64,000 nucleotides of DNA, from NCBI GenBank assembly GCA_023387375.1, contig JAEWIE010000055.1, positions 36,125 to 100,124 on the forward strand. Reading direction: 5' to 3'. The translations under genes and the position numbers were made by a program. Under the pieces are notes generated by a model. The model searched no databases, was not told the origin of the DNA, and was given only the letters and a program-made list of their open reading frames with translations. Shown one piece after another: positions 60,377 to 64,000 of the stretch (the first letter of the stretch is position 1; each line of letters begins with the position of its first letter). The stretch comes from Bacteroidota bacterium. Its GTDB lineage: Bacteria > Bacteroidota > Bacteroidia > Flavobacteriales > Weeksellaceae.

Positions 60377-63300
60377 ATGAAAAACACTCAATACATTGCC
60401 ATAACAGCCTCTGCAGGATCTGGAAAAACCTACACACTCGTTAAAAACTTTCTTGCCCTTTGCTTGGCTAGACCCAACAATAAAGAAGCGATTCGGCATA
60501 TTCTCGCGCTTACCTTTACAAATAAGGCTGCGAATGAAATGAAAGCAAGACTTATCGAATGGCTAAAAATTTTCACCTCATCGGAGTACAAAAGTAGTTT
60601 TGAACTCAAAGACATCCAGAAAACCCTTGAAGAAGCCCAAATTAAGGTGAGTCTTGAAGAGCTTCATTTTCGCAGCCAGAAAGTTTTAGATTATGTCTTG
60701 CATCATTATTCCCTACTTAGCATTGGGACCATTGATAAATTCAACGCAAAACTAATCCGTAGTTTTTCCTACGAGCTTGGACTTGCCCATCAGTTTAACC
60801 TTGAAATTAAAAGCGAACCGTACTTAATTGAAGCGGTTGATTTCATGCTAGATCAAATCGGTGAAAACAAAGAATTTTCGGGGCATATACTAGACTACAT
60901 TCAAAACCAGTTAAACGAGGAAGCAAATCCAAATTTGAGTGAACTACTCTACGCCAAGGCCAAAATTTACGACCATGATATTCATGCAGGGGAATTAGAG
61001 AAGAATAAAGACTTCGATTGGAATGCGTACGAGCAGATTGACAAGGAAATACGCACAAGAGAAAAAGACCATCGAAAAAAGGCGGCTGAAATTGCAAAAG
61101 CATCTCTCGATTTAATGGAAAAGCAGGGTGTAAACATAGAGGATTTTGCACTGGGAAGTAGGGGTGGACTAGGATCTTTTTTTGAGAAGAGTGAAAAGTT
61201 TTTTGCGAAGGAGGCCAATAGATTCCCATTTCCTACTACAAGTGAAGAAAAAGCCGTCGCGAATTTCGACAAAATGGCCTCTGCAAAAGGAAAACCGAAA
61301 GAAGCTGAAATCAACTTCCTTGTTCCCTTATTAAAAGAGAACAGGCTTCAAATCATAGATCATCATATTCAATCTATAAAATTGGAGAAAATAAGGAAAG
61401 AACTCTTAGGGCTTAAGGTCAACTCAGAAATCCAAGAGCAACTCGCTCATATTGAAAAAGAAAATGACCTTGTTCTTTTGTCCAAATTCAATTTGATGAT
61501 TCAAGAGCATATTCGACGTGAACCTTCCGCCTTTATTTATGAAAAGATAGGAGCTCAATACAATCATTTTTTCTTTGATGAATTTCAAGATACTTCTCGG
61601 ATTCAATGGAACAATATCTCGCCTTTAAGGGACGAGGCCATCTCAAGTGAAAATAGCTCGTTTACTTTGGTCGGCGATCCGAAACAAAGCATCTATCGTT
61701 TTCGAGGAGGAGACAGCGAACTTATGCTTGAAATCACTAGTGGAAAGGAAGGAATTCGTGACACCCCTCTTTTAAAATCTCTCGACACGAACTATCGAAG
61801 CGCCGAGTCGATCGTGAGTTTCAACAACGAACTTTACGATTACCTTTCACGAGGATTAAAACCAGCGCACCAACTACTTTTCTCCACTCAGGCCCAGCAA
61901 AAGGCTCATAAAAAAGAAAAAGGAAGAGTAAAAATAAGTCTGAGTGAAGAAGCTACTATTGCTCTGTTTTTCGAAGAATTGGCTGACAAGATGCATCGAG
62001 ACATTCAAGAGGGACTTGACAATGGATTTTCGTTCTCAGATTTCACCATTCTATGTACGAAAAACGATCATATTGTTGCACTTTCAGAGTCACTTGGATC
62101 TCTAGAGGTCCAATACAATGGTGAAAACACTTTGATTAAGACTATTTCTGACAATGGACTCACTCTTGACAGCTCTCTAACCCTAAGAGCTCTCATCCAA
62201 TTCTTTAATTGGCAGCTAAAACCCGAGAGCAGGCACTATCTTGTAAACGCCTTATATCTCTTAAATGAATTAGGCCGCATCACCCTATCTGATTTTACCG
62301 AGGAAATTCTATATCTTTTATCGCTAAAGGAAACTGATTTAAAGGAATACTTAAAAGTTTATTATCAACTAAACTTAGACTCCACTTCTCTTAGCGACCT
62401 AAATTTATACAACTACATAGAGGCATACACGCATGAGTTTGAATTAGCTTCGAGAGAAACAAGCTATCTATTAAACTTCTTGGAAGTGGTCTTTACCTTT
62501 ACACAAAATCAAGGAATGGGTCTTTCTGACTTTCTGACCTATTGGGACCAAGAAGCAAGCAAAACAGCCATTCAAACCAGTGAAAGCATAGACGCTATTA
62601 AACTCATGACGATTCACTCAGCGAAAGGGCTTCAATTCCCAATCGTACTACTTCCTTTACTAAACGATAAAAAATTAGAAACGTTTACTCAGTGGTTTCC
62701 CCTTGAAAACCTAGGATCTCTTAAAACGGTCAATATCTCTCAATTCCATAAAGACCATATTCCTTACGATTCAAGTATGAATAGCTTCAATGAAGAGAAT
62801 ATTTACAAAAATAAAATTGACCAACTTTGTCTAACGTATGTCGCAACTACCAGACCAGAGGAACAACTCTTTATTTACCTTCAAAAAAGCACCCCTACGG
62901 GATCTCTCTCTGGCATTCATGAGTTTATTCAATCGAAAAACCCTGAAAATCTCCTTGAATTCGACCTCTATGCCGAGGTGGAAAACTCCTATGAAAAACA
63001 ATCAAAAAACAAAGAAGAAAAAAGAAATTCTTTAAAAATTGAGACTCTGAGTTCCACAAATTTTACAAAACATAAGATCAATATTGCCACACCTTCCAAA
63101 AACTATCAAGCGACAAATCAGACCGTGCGTGTAGGATTATTTGTACATGAAATTCTAGAACGTATTGCGCATCGCTCCCAATTGGATTCCGTCCTAAAGA
63201 GCTACCTTATAAAAGGAGTCATTACGAACGAAGAAAAAATTCAAATCTCTGAGAGACTCTTAGGCATTTTCCAGAATCCTCAATACGCTCCGTATTTTGA

Positions 63301-63526
63301 AACAGATGCAAAGGTCCGAAGCGAAAAAGAAATCTTAATTCGGGAAAATGGAAAACCAAAAACCTACAGAGTGGATCGACTTATCGAAACGGACGAGGGC
63401 TTAATTGTCATCGATTTTAAAACGGGAGCACCCAATCCTTCTCACAAGAAGCAGCTAAGTCACTATCAATCTATTTTAGAGAGTATCGGAGAAAAAGTAC
63501 TAAGAACCGAACTCATATATCTTTAA
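60377..63526 (+). CDS. AddA/RecB-like UvrD-family helicase-nuclease
   Basis: Helicase motif I ASAGSGKTYTLV is at the N-terminus, Ia TFTNKAANEMK, II FFDEFQDTSRIQW near 405, III GDPKQSIYRFRGGD, IV NYRSAESIV, V TIHSAKGLQFPIVLLPL, VI YVATTRPEEQLFIYL. The C-terminus has the PD-(D/E)XK nuclease DRLIETDEGLIVIDFKTGAPN. This fits AddA of the AddAB recombination-repair enzyme (1049 aa). No addB gene is adjacent. Confidence 0.94.
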   Translation: MKNTQYIAITASAGSGKTYTLVKNFLALCLARPNNKEAIRHILALTFTNKAANEMKARLIEWLKIFTSSEYKSSFELKDIQKTLEEAQIKVSLEELHFRSQKVLDYVLHHYSLLSIGTIDKFNAKLIRSFSYELGLAHQFNLEIKSEPYLIEAVDFMLDQIGENKEFSGHILDYIQNQLNEEANPNLSELLYAKAKIYDHDIHAGELEKNKDFDWNAYEQIDKEIRTREKDHRKKAAEIAKASLDLMEKQGVNIEDFALGSRGGLGSFFEKSEKFFAKEANRFPFPTTSEEKAVANFDKMASAKGKPKEAEINFLVPLLKENRLQIIDHHIQSIKLEKIRKELLGLKVNSEIQEQLAHIEKENDLVLLSKFNLMIQEHIRREPSAFIYEKIGAQYNHFFFDEFQDTSRIQWNNISPLRDEAISSENSSFTLVGDPKQSIYRFRGGDSELMLEITSGKEGIRDTPLLKSLDTNYRSAESIVSFNNELYDYLSRGLKPAHQLLFSTQAQQKAHKKEKGRVKISLSEEATIALFFEELADKMHRDIQEGLDNGFSFSDFTILCTKNDHIVALSESLGSLEVQYNGENTLIKTISDNGLTLDSSLTLRALIQFFNWQLKPESRHYLVNALYLLNELGRITLSDFTEEILYLLSLKETDLKEYLKVYYQLNLDSTSLSDLNLYNYIEAYTHEFELASRETSYLLNFLEVVFTFTQNQGMGLSDFLTYWDQEASKTAIQTSESIDAIKLMTIHSAKGLQFPIVLLPLLNDKKLETFTQWFPLENLGSLKTVNISQFHKDHIPYDSSMNSFNEENIYKNKIDQLCLTYVATTRPEEQLFIYLQKSTPTGSLSGIHEFIQSKNPENLLEFDLYAEVENSYEKQSKNKEEKRNSLKIETLSSTNFTKHKINIATPSKNYQATNQTVRVGLFVHEILERIAHRSQLDSVLKSYLIKGVITNEEKIQISERLLGIFQNPQYAPYFETDAKVRSEKEILIRENGKPKTYRVDRLIETDEGLIVIDFKTGAPNPSHKKQLSHYQSILESIGEKVLRTELIYL

Positions 63527-63535
63527 GAAAAAAAA

Positions 63536-63576
63536 GTCCACTCGAAGCTTCTTATAGAGAGAAACCTTGAGTGAAC
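63536..63576 (+). terminator. Possible terminator after the helicase gene
   Basis: GTCCACTC and GAGTGAAC pair with one mismatch around a long loop, followed by TCTTACTT. Weak. Confidence 0.35.
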
Positions 63577-63601
63577 TCTTACTTACTATACACCTTAAGT
63601 A

Positions 63602-64000
63602 TTAGGCGCCCGTATTATCTACAAAAACTCTTTGTGCTAATTCTTGATCGAAAAGGTAAAGTGCAGAGGTGTTGTCTTTTACTCTTTTTATTTTCGCCAC
63701 CAATAAAGCGGCAGAAGCCTCCTCCTCAACCTGTTCATTAATAAACCACTGTAGAAATGAAACGGTTGCAAAGTCACTTTCTTCTGTAGCCACTTTTGCA
63801 ATTTCAAATATACTTTTGGTTACCAGTTTTTCGTGCTCAAGCGCAAACTCAAAAACTTGTTGTTCATTCTCAAATTCAAAAGGAGGTTTTTCAATTCCTT
63901 CCATCTGAACCTCACGACCCACATCTAGAATATAATCAAAGATTTTATCTGCGTGCATCAATTCTTCTTTGCTTTGAACTCTGAAATAATTTGCGATTCC
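63602..64000 (-). CDS. ftnA: Ferritin (5' end outside the window)
   Basis: The frame stays open to the last base: GIANYFRVQSKEELMHADKIFDYILDVGREVQ, so about 133 residues of the C-terminal part are seen and roughly 40 are missing. Ferroxidase ligands are in EELMHADKI, with the later Glu/Gln in FLQWFINEQVEEEASA. It stores iron as a 24-mer shell. A Met at 63958 exists but is internal. Confidence 0.93.
   Translation of the reverse strand, partial: GIANYFRVQSKEELMHADKIFDYILDVGREVQMEGIEKPPFEFENEQQVFEFALEHEKLVTKSIFEIAKVATEESDFATVSFLQWFINEQVEEEASAALLVAKIKRVKDNTSALYLFDQELAQRVFVDNTGA

Noticed and set aside
1..64000. CRISPR array, prophage, transposon or toxin-antitoxin pair
   Set aside because: I looked for regular repeats, transposase or phage motifs and small paired ORFs and found none.

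Overview
This window is core chromosome of a low-GC member of the Bacteroidota, most likely order Flavobacteriales and possibly near Weeksellaceae (the family is a guess). Three things point there. Promoters have the Bacteroidota -7 box TAnnTTTG with a TTTG or TTGG box about 18-22 bp upstream. A DUF3467 gene sits beside rpoC. Several genes are typical Bacteroidota families (OstA-like protein, START-like protein, long PaaZ, FabV). I see no phage, insertion sequence, CRISPR array, rRNA or classical defence system.

Layout. 1-4900: clpX; greA with a HIT protein; a degenerate Rieske-like lipoprotein; dtd; two unrecognised lipoproteins. 4900-16600: a long minus-strand phenylacetate (paa) operon in the order paaE, an unknown 83-aa gene, paaA, paaB, paaC, paaD, paaG, paaH, paaI, paaZ. 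It continues into a secreted GH5 glycosidase and a second crotonase, and a TetR regulator lies upstream. The phenylacetate-CoA ligase (paaK) and thiolase (paaJ) are not here. 16700-38900: mostly housekeeping genes. These are clpB, an EEP hydrolase, fabV, a 2,4-dienoyl-CoA reductase-like SDR, an M3 peptidase, panD with a flippase-like membrane protein, HU, pdxH, a YqgE protein, a class IV aminotransferase, a START-like protein, a class III aminotransferase, an atypical Fur protein coupled to an OstA-like protein, kup, pdhB, a DUF2147 protein and a GT39 glycosyltransferase. 38900-42800: a plus-strand operon of GT2, a flippase-like protein, phosphatidylserine synthase, a DnaQ-type exonuclease and an FAH hydrolase.

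42900-60300 is the minus-strand gene-expression superlocus. Read in the direction of transcription it is rpsU, xerC, hpf, tRNA-Thr(UGU), tRNA-Tyr, tRNA-Gly, tRNA-Thr(GGU), tuf, tRNA-Trp, secE, nusG, rplK, rplA, rplJ, rplL, [two tetR genes on the opposite strand], rpoB, rpoC, DUF3467. The window ends with an AddA/RecB-like helicase-nuclease and the 3' part of a ferritin gene.

The least-explained signals are these: a 290-nt rpoB leader with long-range pairing, internal hairpins and a 44-codon GTG ORF whose candidate ribosome-binding site is in a hairpin; two tetR genes inserted in the usually continuous rplL-rpoB junction, with a perfect 12-bp palindrome at their promoter; a 13-bp direct repeat spaced exactly 42 bp at the clpB promoter; and accessory parts of the paa operon (the 83-aa protein, a PaaZ with a DinB-like tail, and a translationally coupled secreted GH5 enzyme).
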